A DNA stretch of 45,483 nucleotides from Chloroflexota bacterium. GTDB lineage: Bacteria; Chloroflexota; UBA6077; FW602-bin22; CADDYW01. The notes beneath the pieces are model-generated. The model saw only the letters and a program-made list of their open reading frames with translations, did no database searches and was not told where the DNA came from. A program made the translations under genes and the position numbers. Location: NCBI GenBank assembly GCA_021323915.1, contig JAJPKB010000640.1:1-45483 (forward strand). The letters are read 5' to 3'. Positions 22,107 through 30,597 of the stretch are shown piece by piece. Numbering within the stretch: position 1 is the stretch's first letter; the number at the start of each line of letters is the position of its first letter.

Positions 22107-23017
22107 CAGATCATCCCCACCGTGCGCCGAAACGGCCCGAGCGCCTCCTGCAGGTCAGGATCCAGCGGCACCGGTTTCCAGTCCGCGTAGCTCACGCTCT
22201 GATCGTCCAACCGCCACTGGCGCACGCCGCCCGCCCCCAGATGCCCGCTACGCAACACGATCCGTCGACACTGCTCGAGACAGACCTCCTGGAGCACACC
22301 GGGTATCTGACCGAGCAGATAGCCGTAGGTGTAGCGCACCAAAAGGGGCAGTTCGCGCGGGAAGATCGTTGCGTAGCCAAGATTCTGAAACATCAGCGGC
22401 GTGTAGTTGATGAGCAGTCCTTTCTCCGCGTCCACCACCAGCTGCTGGATCGGAATCGGGAAGAATGACTGTCCGGGCAGCACAATCTGCACGTAGTCCA
22501 CGGTGTTCACGATGACCTGGGCGCCGCTGGCGTGCGCGCTCTGGAGCGCGCTCGTGAGGGTGATCGTCCCCGGTCCGCTCGGCACGCTTGCCCCGGCGAT
22601 CGCGATTCCGTTTTCGCCGGCGTTGTCGTTCCACTGCAGGTATTGGCCGGCGACGATATTGGACGTGTCGGCGACGCTGACGACCGTGTCTCCCTTCCCG
22701 TTCGCCGTGGTCGTCGTCGTGTTCACCACGAGTGACTGGCTGAGCACCCCCGCCCCGCCAAACACCGAGGCCGGTATCTGCGCCAACGGATATCTCCGTA
22801 AGCGCAGGGTGTTCGTGCCACGCCCCATGTAGCGCTCCTGGGCATTGGTCAGCGCGAATGTTTGTTTGCAGTAGCCGTCAATCTGGCGGGACGCGCGGGT
22901 GATCAGCGATTGGAGCTGCGCTGCGGTGTATTGGGAAAAGTCCACGCCTTGCGTCCCCCACGGCGAGAGATATTGCACCGTCGCATCCTGGAGGTCGCTC
23001 GGCTGCAAATAGCCCAT
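22106..23017 (-). CDS. gp6-like head-tail connector with inserted beta module (303 aa)
   Basis: Helical start (YTAAQLQSLITRASRQIDGY) and end (VLQEVCLEQCRRIVLRSGHL, DPDLQEALGPFRR) match head-tail connectors that dock under the portal. Between them, about 95-170, lies a beta module (NGKGDTVVSVADTSNIVAGQ, TLTSALQSAHASGAQVIV) nearly the same pattern as in the tail tube. That raises length from the usual 100-200 to 303. The C-terminal YADWKPVPLDPDL is typical for the family. Confidence 0.75.
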   Translation of the reverse strand: MGYLQPSDLQDATVQYLSPWGTQGVDFSQYTAAQLQSLITRASRQIDGYCKQTFALTNAQERYMGRGTNTLRLRRYPLAQIPASVFGGAGVLSQSLVVNTTTTTANGKGDTVVSVADTSNIVAGQYLQWNDNAGENGIAIAGASVPSGPGTITLTSALQSAHASGAQVIVNTVDYVQIVLPGQSFFPIPIQQLVVDAEKGLLINYTPLMFQNLGYATIFPRELPLLVRYTYGYLLGQIPGVLQEVCLEQCRRIVLRSGHLGAGGVRQWRLDDQSVSYADWKPVPLDPDLQEALGPFRRTVGMI

Positions 23018-23018
23018 C

Positions 23019-23354
23019 TCAGCTCACGAACGCGGTCAACTTACCGCCGGTCGCCGACGCCTGCGCGGTGATTCCCTGCGCCGCGGGCACCCCGCCACTC
23101 AAAAAAGGCACGAACGTCCCCACTGCCGTGCTTGCGGGCACGTACCCGATGATCGTGCCCGCGGCTGCGCTCGCGTTGTCGTAGATCGTGACGGTTCCCG
23201 TCAGGGCTGCTGTCACGAGGACGCCGAAGATCCGCCCGGGCGTTCCCTGGATGACCTGGAGCGCGGCTGATGTGAAGTCGACCGGCACGCTCACCGCGGA
23301 CTGGGGGGAAATGACGCGTGTCTTGGCATCGACAACCTGGATCGTCTGGCTCAT
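23019..23354 (-). CDS. Small beta-rich virion protein (111 aa)
   Basis: Single domain with strands IQVVDAKTRVISPQSAVSVP, IFGVLVTAALTGTVTIYDNA, GTIIGYVPASTAVGTFVPFL. Typical of phage decoration, fibre or Ig-like accessory proteins just downstream of the capsid gene. Shares composition and strand pattern with 18795-19181. Start ATG 23354. Role unknown; head decoration is possible. Confidence 0.6.
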   Translation of the reverse strand: MSQTIQVVDAKTRVISPQSAVSVPVDFTSAALQVIQGTPGRIFGVLVTAALTGTVTIYDNASAAAGTIIGYVPASTAVGTFVPFLSGGVPAAQGITAQASATGGKLTAFVS

Positions 23355-23356
23355 GA

Positions 23357-23800
23357 TCACACGCTCGGCGACGCTTCGACGACCGCGGTCAGCGCCGGCA
23401 GCGCCGCCCCGGTGCCGGCGTGGACGCTCTGCAGCGTGATGATGTCGCCGGGCTGGAGCGCAAACGCGCCACTGAACAGCGCAAGCTCGGTCAACGCGGC
23501 GAGGTTCGCCGTGGTCGCGTACGTCGTTGCGCCGGGCACGGTGCCGACGAGCGCACCGCCACGCCATTGACGGAACTGGAGCGTCTGGTAGTTCGTCGCC
23601 GCGCCGGCGATCGCGACGTCAGCGATGATGCTCAGACGTGTGAGGGTGGTGCCGATACCACTCGCGCCGGCCTTGAACACCGCGATCTCATAGTCGGCTG
23701 CTGCCGCCGCCGCCGGCACCACGGCGTGATGGGGGCGAGCCACGCCCGCCAGGCCTTCCGCCTGCGCGATCCAATCAGTTTCATTCGGATTCCAGGGCAT
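23357..23800 (-). CDS. Possible head-fibre / decoration protein (147 aa)
   Basis: Begins PWNPNETDWIAQAEGLAGVA, then an Ala/Gly-rich beta domain (DYEIAVFKAGASGIGTTLTR, YQTLQFRQWRGGALVGTVPG, LQPGDIITLQSVHAGTGAAL). The Q-P-G-D-x-I-T-L-x-x-x-x-x-G-T-G ending is frequent in small phage capsid accessory proteins. The 5' end overlaps the gene upstream by 20 bp. Lies close behind the major capsid gene. Confidence 0.6.
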   Translation of the reverse strand: MPWNPNETDWIAQAEGLAGVARPHHAVVPAAAAAADYEIAVFKAGASGIGTTLTRLSIIADVAIAGAATNYQTLQFRQWRGGALVGTVPGATTYATTANLAALTELALFSGAFALQPGDIITLQSVHAGTGAALPALTAVVEASPSV

Positions 23801-24131
23801 CTTCTCCCTCGCCTTCGGCGCCTTTCGGGCGCGCCTTTCGCTTCGCTTCTTTGGCTCGCTTTGCCCGTGTCGCGATCGCGGTGTCGCTCTCCTCCGACGA
23901 ACGCGGGAGCTGACGCACCCACACGCCGCGATTCCCGCGTGCTTCGTCGGCGACGACCTTCAACAGCAACTCAATCTCCGTGGGGTCGCTGGTCCGGTAC
24001 TCGCCGTGGCGGAAGCTGATCACGTGACGCTCCGTGCGCACGAGCAAGCTCGGATTGCGCGCCCCGAAGACCGCCTCCTGGTCGAGCGCGGTCGCGATTC
24101 CACTCGGCCCAAACGGGAACTGATCGCTCAC
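23781..24131 (-). CDS. Small hypothetical head-region protein (116 aa)
   Basis: N-terminal 70 residues are compact (LLVRTERHVISFRHGEYRTS, IELLLKVVADEARGNRGVWV); the C-terminus is highly charged and Lys/Glu-rich (AKRAKEAKRKARPKGAEGEG), probably disordered. Slot directly after the capsid gene suggests a head accessory or connector component. Unrecognised. Confidence 0.55.
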   Translation of the reverse strand: MSDQFPFGPSGIATALDQEAVFGARNPSLLVRTERHVISFRHGEYRTSDPTEIELLLKVVADEARGNRGVWVRQLPRSSEESDTAIATRAKRAKEAKRKARPKGAEGEGEDALESE

Positions 24132-24145
24132 CCACTCCTCCTGAG

Positions 24146-25222
24146 CTAGTACGGGAGACCGTAGATGATGGCATGCGCCTTCTGGACGCGCGCCTCGAAG
24201 CTCAGTTCGGCTGTGATCATGCGCTCGACCTGGGTTTGGACTCGGGCCAATGGCTCGGCACCCATCTTGATCAGGTCAGCGAGCTTTAGCAGCTTGCTGT
24301 TGCACAAGATCATGTAGCCGCTGGGAAGGTTCGGCTCCCAGGCCACGCAGACGGTCGAGAACCCCGTGTTGTAGAAGTCCACCGAGCCACCGCCGGTCAG
24401 GCCAGCATTGTCGCTGGTGATGATCGACGGGCGCCAGGTGTTGATCACCTCGAGCTGTCCCGACGTCACCAGGAGCAGATCGGGCATGTACGGAGTCTTC
24501 TTATCGGCGAGTTGCTTCGCGGCATCGCGCACCATCTGCTCAACCAGAGCGTTGCTCGTGTACGGAGCAGCGCCGGCATTGACGAGCACCGCGTTGCCAT
24601 AGCCGGTCACCGCGTTGCCGGTAAACGTGCCACTGTTGGCAGCCGCACCCGCGAGGATCTCGAGCAAGCCATTGAACTGACTGGTGACCGGTATTCCCGA
24701 TGCCGGCGAGGGCGACGCCGGGATACTCGCGGCCGTGTTATTCGCCGAGTTGCCCTGGACCAAGCACCACTCGATTTCGTTCAGCACTTCCGTCGTCTTC
24801 AGTTCCGTATCGAAATCAAGGGCGGCCTGATAGAGCCGCTGCAGCTCCCCTTCCTGGAGCTGGTACGAGCCGGCTCCCGTCCAGATTGCCGCCTCCGTGT
24901 CGGTCACGGCGGCGACTTTGCCAAACCGACCGATAACGTTATTGATCTGCGCCACGGTGCCAAAGTCAGCGACCGGCTTACCCCCTTCCTGGTATCCCGC
25001 CGAGCTACCGGTCGCCGTGACGAGTCCTTGCTCGTCCCAATAATGCGTTTTGCCCTTGGCCGGCACGTGGCCAAGAGGCGGCACAACCTGCGTGCCACGA
25101 ATGGTCTGGCCCTGCAGGAGCGGACGGATCGGTCCGTCCTGCAAGCTGATCAGGGCACTCAGGTCCTTGCGCTCGTAGTTCGCGCCGAGCAGCGAGTCCA
25201 TCGCTTTGCGAATCTGGTCCAC
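24146..25222 (-). CDS. Major capsid protein, SU10/HK97-fold type (358 aa)
   Basis: Features fitting HK97-fold coat proteins of the SU10/DUF5309-like group: GHVPAKGKTHYWDEQGLVTA near the N-arm, YQAALDFDTELKTTEVLNEI in the spine region, TPYMPDLLLVTSGQLEVINT, and ...ELSFEARVQKAHAIIYGLPY at the end. GTG 25222 is preferred because GGAGGGGGAG lies just before it; a longer TTG start at 25252 would swallow that site. Preceded by protease and scaffold-like genes and an intercistronic hairpin. Confidence 0.85.
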   Translation of the reverse strand: MDQIRKAMDSLLGANYERKDLSALISLQDGPIRPLLQGQTIRGTQVVPPLGHVPAKGKTHYWDEQGLVTATGSSAGYQEGGKPVADFGTVAQINNVIGRFGKVAAVTDTEAAIWTGAGSYQLQEGELQRLYQAALDFDTELKTTEVLNEIEWCLVQGNSANNTAASIPASPSPASGIPVTSQFNGLLEILAGAAANSGTFTGNAVTGYGNAVLVNAGAAPYTSNALVEQMVRDAAKQLADKKTPYMPDLLLVTSGQLEVINTWRPSIITSDNAGLTGGGSVDFYNTGFSTVCVAWEPNLPSGYMILCNSKLLKLADLIKMGAEPLARVQTQVERMITAELSFEARVQKAHAIIYGLPY

Positions 25223-25250
25223 GGTGTTTCTCTCCCCCTCCTCGAAACTC

Positions 25251-25274
25251 AAAAAGCCGCGGTGGCCACCGCGG
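25251..25274 (-). terminator. Terminator-like hairpin directly upstream of the capsid gene
   Basis: Perfect 18-base palindrome CCGCGGTGGCCACCGCGG (25257-25274) followed on the minus strand by CUUUUU (25251-25255), about 30 bases before the capsid GTG. It could end part of the upstream transcript, or block exonucleases and protect the capsid message. Confidence 0.7.
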
Positions 25275-25290
25275 GACAGTTTGCGCTCCC

Positions 25291-26070
25291 TTAGTTCGCG
25301 ACAAGGTAGCGCAAAGCTTCTCCGAAGCTCATCGTCTTGACCGCCGCGGCCCGTTCCTTCGCCCCGTCGGTCTGTGTGGGCGCAAGCGACACGGTCGGGT
25401 TGAGCGTGCGCGGCAGCCGCGCATGGGCGATCCCGAGGTCCTCGATGGCTTTCACGACCGGCTCCAGCGCCGCGGTAATGCGCGTGTCGACGAGCTTCTC
25501 GAGCGCCTCCGTGGTCGGGATCGCCTTCGAGATCTCGTTGTCTTTCTCCTGGGCGGCCTTCAACTGCGCAAGCACCTCTTCCATCTGGCCAATCAGCTTC
25601 GTCACCTTCGCGTCGATCGCCGCGTCGGCGTCGTGTGCTTTCATCACGCTGGCGTGCGCCGGGTTGTCATCGTGATAGTGAAAGGCATCATCGCTGTGGC
25701 TGTGCTCGTGCGTATGGGTGTACACGCCGCCTTTCCCATCGCTGTGGCTGTGCTCGTGGCTATGGATGCCACTCATCCGTCCGTGCGAGCCATCATCCGC
25801 GATGAGGTGGGTCGCCATCTTGGCTTTCGCGATGGGCGCGCTTTGCTCAGCGCCCGCATCGCTATCGCCGGCGAAAAATGCCTTCATCGCCTTCACAAAG
25901 CGTTCGGCGAGAGCGCCCGAGCTTTCCGCGCCCGCGGGGTAGGCCTGTAAATCCACTTTATCCTCCTCTGCCTTGACGACGGTGATCCGGGCCCCGTCAT
26001 TCACCGGCCGGTAGCCCTTCCGGACCAGGGCGATTTTTGTGATCTTCAGGTCGCGCAGTTCTTTGGGCAT
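25291..26070 (-). CDS. Scaffold-like protein with His-rich segment (259 aa)
   Basis: N-terminus KITKIALVRKGYRPVNDGAR is a common phage scaffold/XkdF-partner motif. Residues 103-139 are a striking His-rich stretch (SHEHSHSDGKGGVYTHTHEH, then HYHDD) that should bind metal. Residues 150-215 are a coiled coil (KVTKLIGQMEEVLAQLKAAQ). Between protease and capsid is the usual scaffold slot. Start ATG 26070 overlaps the protease stop as TGATG; an upstream frame extension lacks a ribosome site. Confidence 0.7.
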   Translation of the reverse strand: MPKELRDLKITKIALVRKGYRPVNDGARITVVKAEEDKVDLQAYPAGAESSGALAERFVKAMKAFFAGDSDAGAEQSAPIAKAKMATHLIADDGSHGRMSGIHSHEHSHSDGKGGVYTHTHEHSHSDDAFHYHDDNPAHASVMKAHDADAAIDAKVTKLIGQMEEVLAQLKAAQEKDNEISKAIPTTEALEKLVDTRITAALEPVVKAIEDLGIAHARLPRTLNPTVSLAPTQTDGAKERAAAVKTMSFGEALRYLVAN

Positions 26071-26747
26071 CAGACGCTCACCTCGACCCGGTTTCCCGTG
26101 CCTTCCATGCTCCAGCCGACGTAATCGCCCCGGGCAGCCGCCTTGGCAATTTCGATATCGTCTGGCTGGAAGCCGATCATCCAATCACCGTTCGGCTCGG
26201 TCCAGCACTCGACCACCGCACCGGGGATGTCGCCGAAGCAGTGGGTGTCATTCACGGGACTCTCGCCGGCCCCCGATTGAAGGTAGCGCATAAAACCCCA
26301 GCAGGCCTTGCGGAGCTCGTCGGGACGAATAAACTCCTGCTGGTGGTCGATCAGGTTGGCTTGGTTCACGCGGCCATAGATGATCCCATTCAGCGAGTCG
26401 GCTTTCTCGATCTTGACGAAGAGTCCCGCCGCGCCGGTCTCTGCACGCTCGGCCTTGGCGACGTCGTCGTCTTCACTGACCGCGATGCCGAATTTCTTCG
26501 CTGCGGCACGGATCCGTGCCGCAGCACTCTTTCTTTTGGCCGCCGACTCGAAGTGAGTCTGGTTGAAGCGCGCCAGGGCCGCCTTCACGTGCGCTTCGTC
26601 GTGGATCGGCAAGTGTCGGCCGCCCTTGCTATCGATGTACGCGAAGTCGTCATCCGCGAGTTTCTTGCGCGCCGCCGCGTTCAGCACGGCTTTCACGACC
26701 TGGTCGTCGGACAGCGTCGCCAGGCGCGCGATCAGTTCCTCGTCCAC
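26070..26747 (-). CDS. XkdF-like prohead protease with N-terminal DUF6582-type domain (225 aa)
   Basis: Residues about 20-85 (DDFAYIDSKGGRHLPIHDEA, HVKAALARFNQTHFESAAKR, ARIRAAAKKFGI) resemble a short domain often fused to phage proteases. Residues 105-225 match XkdF-type putative serine proteases: GIIYGRVNQANLIDHQQEFI, ELRKACWGFMRYLQSG, VVECWTEPNGDWMIGFQPDD, ARGDYVGWSMEG. Expected to cut scaffold and capsid during head maturation. GTG 26747 follows GGAGG. Confidence 0.8.
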   Translation of the reverse strand: MDEELIARLATLSDDQVVKAVLNAAARKKLADDDFAYIDSKGGRHLPIHDEAHVKAALARFNQTHFESAAKRKSAAARIRAAAKKFGIAVSEDDDVAKAERAETGAAGLFVKIEKADSLNGIIYGRVNQANLIDHQQEFIRPDELRKACWGFMRYLQSGAGESPVNDTHCFGDIPGAVVECWTEPNGDWMIGFQPDDIEIAKAAARGDYVGWSMEGTGNRVEVSV

Positions 26748-27103
26748 CGTCCCTCCGTTATTGGGCGCCAAATCGGCTCGTTCAGCACGAGCGAGAGACC
26801 ACGCAAGCGCCGGCGCCGCTCCTCATCCTGCTGGCGTCGGCCCCAGCGCACGAGCTGGTCCGCGTACTTCCGGAGCGTCTCCCGTCCTCCCACCAGCGCC
26901 GCGGCCAGCGCGCGCACGCCGACGGCAACCTGGCCATGAGCTCCGTCCGTCGCGTAAAAGTCGGCGATGACAACGCCACTCGTCAGGCTCAGACGGCAGA
27001 GATCCTGGTCGTCGCGCTTGGCCAGCTCGTCGCAGAGCGGCACCAGCGCCACGGCCGCCCGCCGGGCAATCTGCTCATCGTGATGCGAGACTTCGACCTT
27101 CAT
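26732..27103 (-). CDS. Hypothetical head-region protein (123 aa)
   Basis: Unrecognised. Mixed fold with LCRLSLTSGVVIADFYATDG and an Arg-rich helical region (RKYADQLVRWGRRQQDEERR). The 3' end overlaps the protease gene by 16 bp. Position between minor head protein and protease gives no clear function. Confidence 0.55.
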   Translation of the reverse strand: MKVEVSHHDEQIARRAAVALVPLCDELAKRDDQDLCRLSLTSGVVIADFYATDGAHGQVAVGVRALAAALVGGRETLRKYADQLVRWGRRQQDEERRRRLRGLSLVLNEPIWRPITEGRWTRN

Positions 27104-27158
27104 CGGCCCACTCTCCCCCTCCCAAGACGATGCGCTCGCTCGGCACCGTCTCGCTGAC

Positions 27159-27839
27159 TTAGTCCCCTTGCCATGGGCGGCCGATCGACTGGTAGTGCAC
27201 CGTCCAGGAGTCGAGGCAGTGCGGGTGAGGAATCTCGAATACCCCGAAGTCGCCGAGGTCATACGGGTTCCCTGCCGCGATCCCTTGGCAGACCGGGCAC
27301 TGCAAGCTGCCGCCAAACGTCGCCGTCCCCTTGGCCCCCGAGCGCTTGACGAACTCTTTCTGCGCCGCCCCCCGCGCCTTCGCCGTCTCCGTGATTGCGA
27401 TCTGCGGGATCTTCCAGATGTCGCGCTGCAGATTCCAGCGCGCCACCAGGGACGGGACGACGGACGGATCCGTGTCCGCCGGCAGCGCGTGGACGAAGCT
27501 CAGCAGGTCTTTCTCAAATGTCTTCATGATCCCGCTGGCCGTCGCCGCGCTCTGCTCTTGGAGCGCGGCCAAGATCTGGGGATCCGTCAGCTTGACCACG
27601 CCGCCCGAAAAGCCGGCGTTGGCAGCTTCCGACAAAAGTGTTGCCTCGAAGGTCGAGACCCAGCCGTGGTAGATGATCCCCGCCAGAGTGTGTGAGACCG
27701 TCGCGTCCGCTTCCCCCGCCAGCGCGGCCTGCGCGGCCTGCACCGCCGCCTGGGCGACTCTCCGTTTCTCCTCATCGGTCAGGGCCTGACGGTCGTCAGC
27801 GGCCATCGCCTTGCGCAGCGCACTCAGCACACCCCCCAT
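27159..27839 (-). CDS. Minor head / head-morphogenesis protein (226 aa)
   Basis: Similar in layout to Mu gpF/SPP1 gp7: helical body (WVSTFEATLLSEAANAGFSG), IPQIAITETAKARGAAQKEF, and the C-terminal metal-type site C-x-V-C-QGIAAGNPYDLGDFG then PHPHCLDSW. These proteins bind the portal or DNA inside the head. ATG overlaps the portal stop as TGATG. Confidence 0.8.
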   Translation of the reverse strand: MGGVLSALRKAMAADDRQALTDEEKRRVAQAAVQAAQAALAGEADATVSHTLAGIIYHGWVSTFEATLLSEAANAGFSGGVVKLTDPQILAALQEQSAATASGIMKTFEKDLLSFVHALPADTDPSVVPSLVARWNLQRDIWKIPQIAITETAKARGAAQKEFVKRSGAKGTATFGGSLQCPVCQGIAAGNPYDLGDFGVFEIPHPHCLDSWTVHYQSIGRPWQGD

Positions 27840-29341
27840 CAGGTGTGTGCCCCCAGGAGACGCGTGAAGTAATGCTGACGAGCCGCCGCGTTCTCGGTCA
27901 GCCGCTCGGCGACCTTCCGGACCTCCTCCTTCACCCACTCGGGCACGTCGGACTCCCCGCCCGACGTGGCCTTTGCGACCGTCGTTTGCTCTCCGTCGTG
28001 ACGGTCTGTCGCCGCCGGCGGAGAGGGCGCTACATTCACCTCGTCCGGATCCTGAATCCGCGCGCTCATCGCGCCCTTATCGGTCAGGAGCACGGAATCC
28101 TCCGACCCCGGAATGCCGATCAAGGCGAGCCGACTGGACTTCAGGTAGAGCGGGTCGTCCATCCCTTCCACGTCATCCAGCCCCATGACCCGCCGGGCTT
28201 CATTCCCCGTCGCGCCCGCGGTCGTCATCTCCGCTGCCATCTGCACCAGATCCAGGCGAATCTTTGCCACCTTCGGCGCCACGAGCATCAGATCCATGTT
28301 GCCCATCCGCTCCCGAAGCAGCTCGCGGTTGAGATCCTCGAACACCTGCTTCTGCAAAGGAGCGATCACCGCATCTTTGAACAAAATCGCATCCTGTTCT
28401 TTGCCGTTGGCCCCAAGCGCGCCAACCTGACCCGTGACCAGGCTCAGTGGCACCGAGTAGACCGCGCACACCTCCTCACGGTTCCAGCGGCGCAGCTCGA
28501 CGAACTCCATGTCCTTGCGCAGCGCCGCCCCGTCACGCAGCAACTTCACGCCGCCCTGGAGAAAAAGCGGCTCGAAGCTCTGACTCGGCTTGGTGAAGTT
28601 CTGCTTGAGGTACTCGCGCTCGCGCTCGACCTGGTCGGGGCCCAGATCCGGCGCCATCTCGTAGATGTCCCCGGCTTTTGCTCCGTTTTGGAAGAAGCCC
28701 GTGTTGTAGCTAATTGCTGCCTGATCATTCGCCAGCGTCGCATCGAGCGACTCCAGCGGCGAGAGACCGCACCCGTTCTCGCCCGCGTCATTGAGCGTCA
28801 AGTGCAGGATCTCTTCGGCGGGAATCTCGACCGGGCTGTAGTCGAAGCGCCCATTTTGGTACAGATGGTAGGTCTGCGGTGCGCCGATCTTCTCCGGCTT
28901 CGGCACAATTGTCCGAAAGTCGACGCGATAGACAGCGACGGGGAGTTTCGACTCGAACTGGACGCGCCCATACCAGTTGCCGTTGATCTGCAGATCCCGA
29001 TAGATCCCGCGCAGCAGTCGGTCGAGGGACTGTTTCGGGTTGATCGAGGACAAGAAGACCCGCAGCGCGGCAATCCCCGCATCGTCGTCGCTCGCCGACT
29101 GGATCGCATATGCGTCCGCGGTCGCTCGCTGGGCGATCAGATCCACGCAGGTGCGCACCCACGGGTTCACCTTATAGAGCCACCAGTGGATCGCCGCGTC
29201 GCGCAGAATCGTCTGCTGCCACGCGCGGTACTCGGTATACAGGGCCGAGGAGATCGCCGCGTCGGACATCGCGTTGCCGAGCGCTCCGAAATCGCTGACC
29301 GCTTTGCGGATCAGCGTATCACCGCTCGGCGCCATGCTCAT
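27839..29341 (-). CDS. Portal protein (500 aa)
   Basis: HK97/phage-portal family: AIHWWLYKVNPWVRTCVDLI, LDRLLRGIYRDLQINGNWYG, IPAEEILHLTLNDAGENGCG-LSPLES, AISYNTGFFQNGAKAGDIY, VCAVYSVPLSLVTGQVGALG. It forms the dodecameric ring through which DNA is packaged and on which the terminase docks. ATG 29341 overlaps the terminase stop as ATGA, which rules out the longer upstream extension. Normal length for the family. Confidence 0.95.
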   Translation of the reverse strand: MSMAPSGDTLIRKAVSDFGALGNAMSDAAISSALYTEYRAWQQTILRDAAIHWWLYKVNPWVRTCVDLIAQRATADAYAIQSASDDDAGIAALRVFLSSINPKQSLDRLLRGIYRDLQINGNWYGRVQFESKLPVAVYRVDFRTIVPKPEKIGAPQTYHLYQNGRFDYSPVEIPAEEILHLTLNDAGENGCGLSPLESLDATLANDQAAISYNTGFFQNGAKAGDIYEMAPDLGPDQVEREREYLKQNFTKPSQSFEPLFLQGGVKLLRDGAALRKDMEFVELRRWNREEVCAVYSVPLSLVTGQVGALGANGKEQDAILFKDAVIAPLQKQVFEDLNRELLRERMGNMDLMLVAPKVAKIRLDLVQMAAEMTTAGATGNEARRVMGLDDVEGMDDPLYLKSSRLALIGIPGSEDSVLLTDKGAMSARIQDPDEVNVAPSPPAATDRHDGEQTTVAKATSGGESDVPEWVKEEVRKVAERLTENAAARQHYFTRLLGAHT

Positions 29342-30597
29342 CGCCCGAGTCTCTGATGCTGCCACGTGCTCTCCGTCGCGTCCCTCTCTCTCAGCCAATG
29401 GATCCGCGTCGGCGCCCCCCGCGCGGTCAGAAGCTCGACCGCCAGGGCGAGCGCACAGACACAATCGTCGTGCATCCCCTCCGGCGCGCCATAGCGGACG
29501 CCGGCCCGGGAGTAGTGATACTCGTAGGCCTCGAGCTCGGAGCGGATCGGCCCCTCCGGGTAGCGGACGTGCTTTTGCTGGATCGCCACCGCGAGTCCTT
29601 CCATCAACTGCTGTTTGCTTTGGCTGGTAAACTTAAAACCTTCATAATAGCCGCCGCGTTTCTGCAGCGTTTCCAGGACCGGATCACCCACGCCCGTCGA
29701 GTCGACGAGCGTGGGACAGGTGCGAGTCTGCGCATGGATGCGCTCGATTGTCGAATCCCAGGAGCCCTGCCAGCGCGCGAACCGGCACACCGCGCCGGTC
29801 GCATCCAGGCCGATCACGACAGTCCAGTCCACCGCCTTGGCAAGGTCGACCCCGAAGACAACCGGCGGCGCCGACGACAACGGAGCAAGACACTCCCCAA
29901 TGGCGCTGATCCCAAACGGATTCCCGCCATCATCGGAAGGAATTGCAAGATACAGCTCGTTGAAGACCGACTCGGGCAGCGTCCGCCGCGCGTCTGCGAT
30001 CTCTTCTGCTGCCAAGATACCGGCGGCGACCGCGTCGTAGGCCGTAATCTTGGCATAGTGCATGCCCGGCGCGCCGGCTTCGGCCTGGCGCGCGAGATGA
30101 TAAGCCCAGTTCTTTCGCCCTTTGACGTTGCCGATGATCCGCACCGGCCCCCGGGTCTGCGTGAGCGTCGAGCGCACGGCAACCCACGCCTCTTCCTTGC
30201 AGCGCGACGCCTCGTCGATCACCGCGGCGTAGACGTCCTCACCATACAGCGAGTCTGGCTTGTCTGCTCCCTTGAACCAGATAATCGCCCCATTCGCCAG
30301 CGTCAGAGTCAGCTCCGTCTGGTTCGCCACGTAGACCGCGGGGGGCAGGCCGCGCGCCAGACGACGGAAGGCAATCTTCGCCTGGGGGTAGATCGGAGAG
30401 ACCCACCAGTAATTCCGACCCGCCTTGCCCTGCATGGCCTGCTCTGCCAGCCAGACCATGCAACCGGTGGTCTTGCCCGCCTTCGTCGAAGCCTCGACAA
30501 TGCCGTAGCGCTCGGGACAAAAGATGGCCGATACCTGGTAATCTGCTAGCCAGGGACGACGGTAGACGAGCAGTCTAGGTGGCTTCGTCGCGGGCAC
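29338..30597 (-). CDS. Terminase large subunit (419 aa)
   Basis: ATP-driven packaging motor with nuclease. Walker A-type EASTKAGKTT (about 35-44), Walker B AAVIDEAS (D128, E129), then the RNase-H-like nuclease with D251 (FGVDLAKAVDWTVVIGLD), D299 (LVDSTGVGD) and D377/D378 (HDDCVCALALA). Terminase_6 type. GTG 30597 gives a 23-bp overlap with the small subunit; GTG 30636 is an alternative. Ends by ATGA overlap with the portal. Confidence 0.95.
   Translation of the reverse strand: MPATKPPRLLVYRRPWLADYQVSAIFCPERYGIVEASTKAGKTTGCMVWLAEQAMQGKAGRNYWWVSPIYPQAKIAFRRLARGLPPAVYVANQTELTLTLANGAIIWFKGADKPDSLYGEDVYAAVIDEASRCKEEAWVAVRSTLTQTRGPVRIIGNVKGRKNWAYHLARQAEAGAPGMHYAKITAYDAVAAGILAAEEIADARRTLPESVFNELYLAIPSDDGGNPFGISAIGECLAPLSSAPPVVFGVDLAKAVDWTVVIGLDATGAVCRFARWQGSWDSTIERIHAQTRTCPTLVDSTGVGDPVLETLQKRGGYYEGFKFTSQSKQQLMEGLAVAIQQKHVRYPEGPIRSELEAYEYHYSRAGVRYGAPEGMHDDCVCALALAVELLTARGAPTRIHWLRERDATESTWQHQRLGR

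Noticed and set aside
27692-29356. Long plus-strand open frame opposite portal and minor head genes
   Set aside because: Arg/Leu-rich antisense shadow of the portal gene, with no domain and no start signal.
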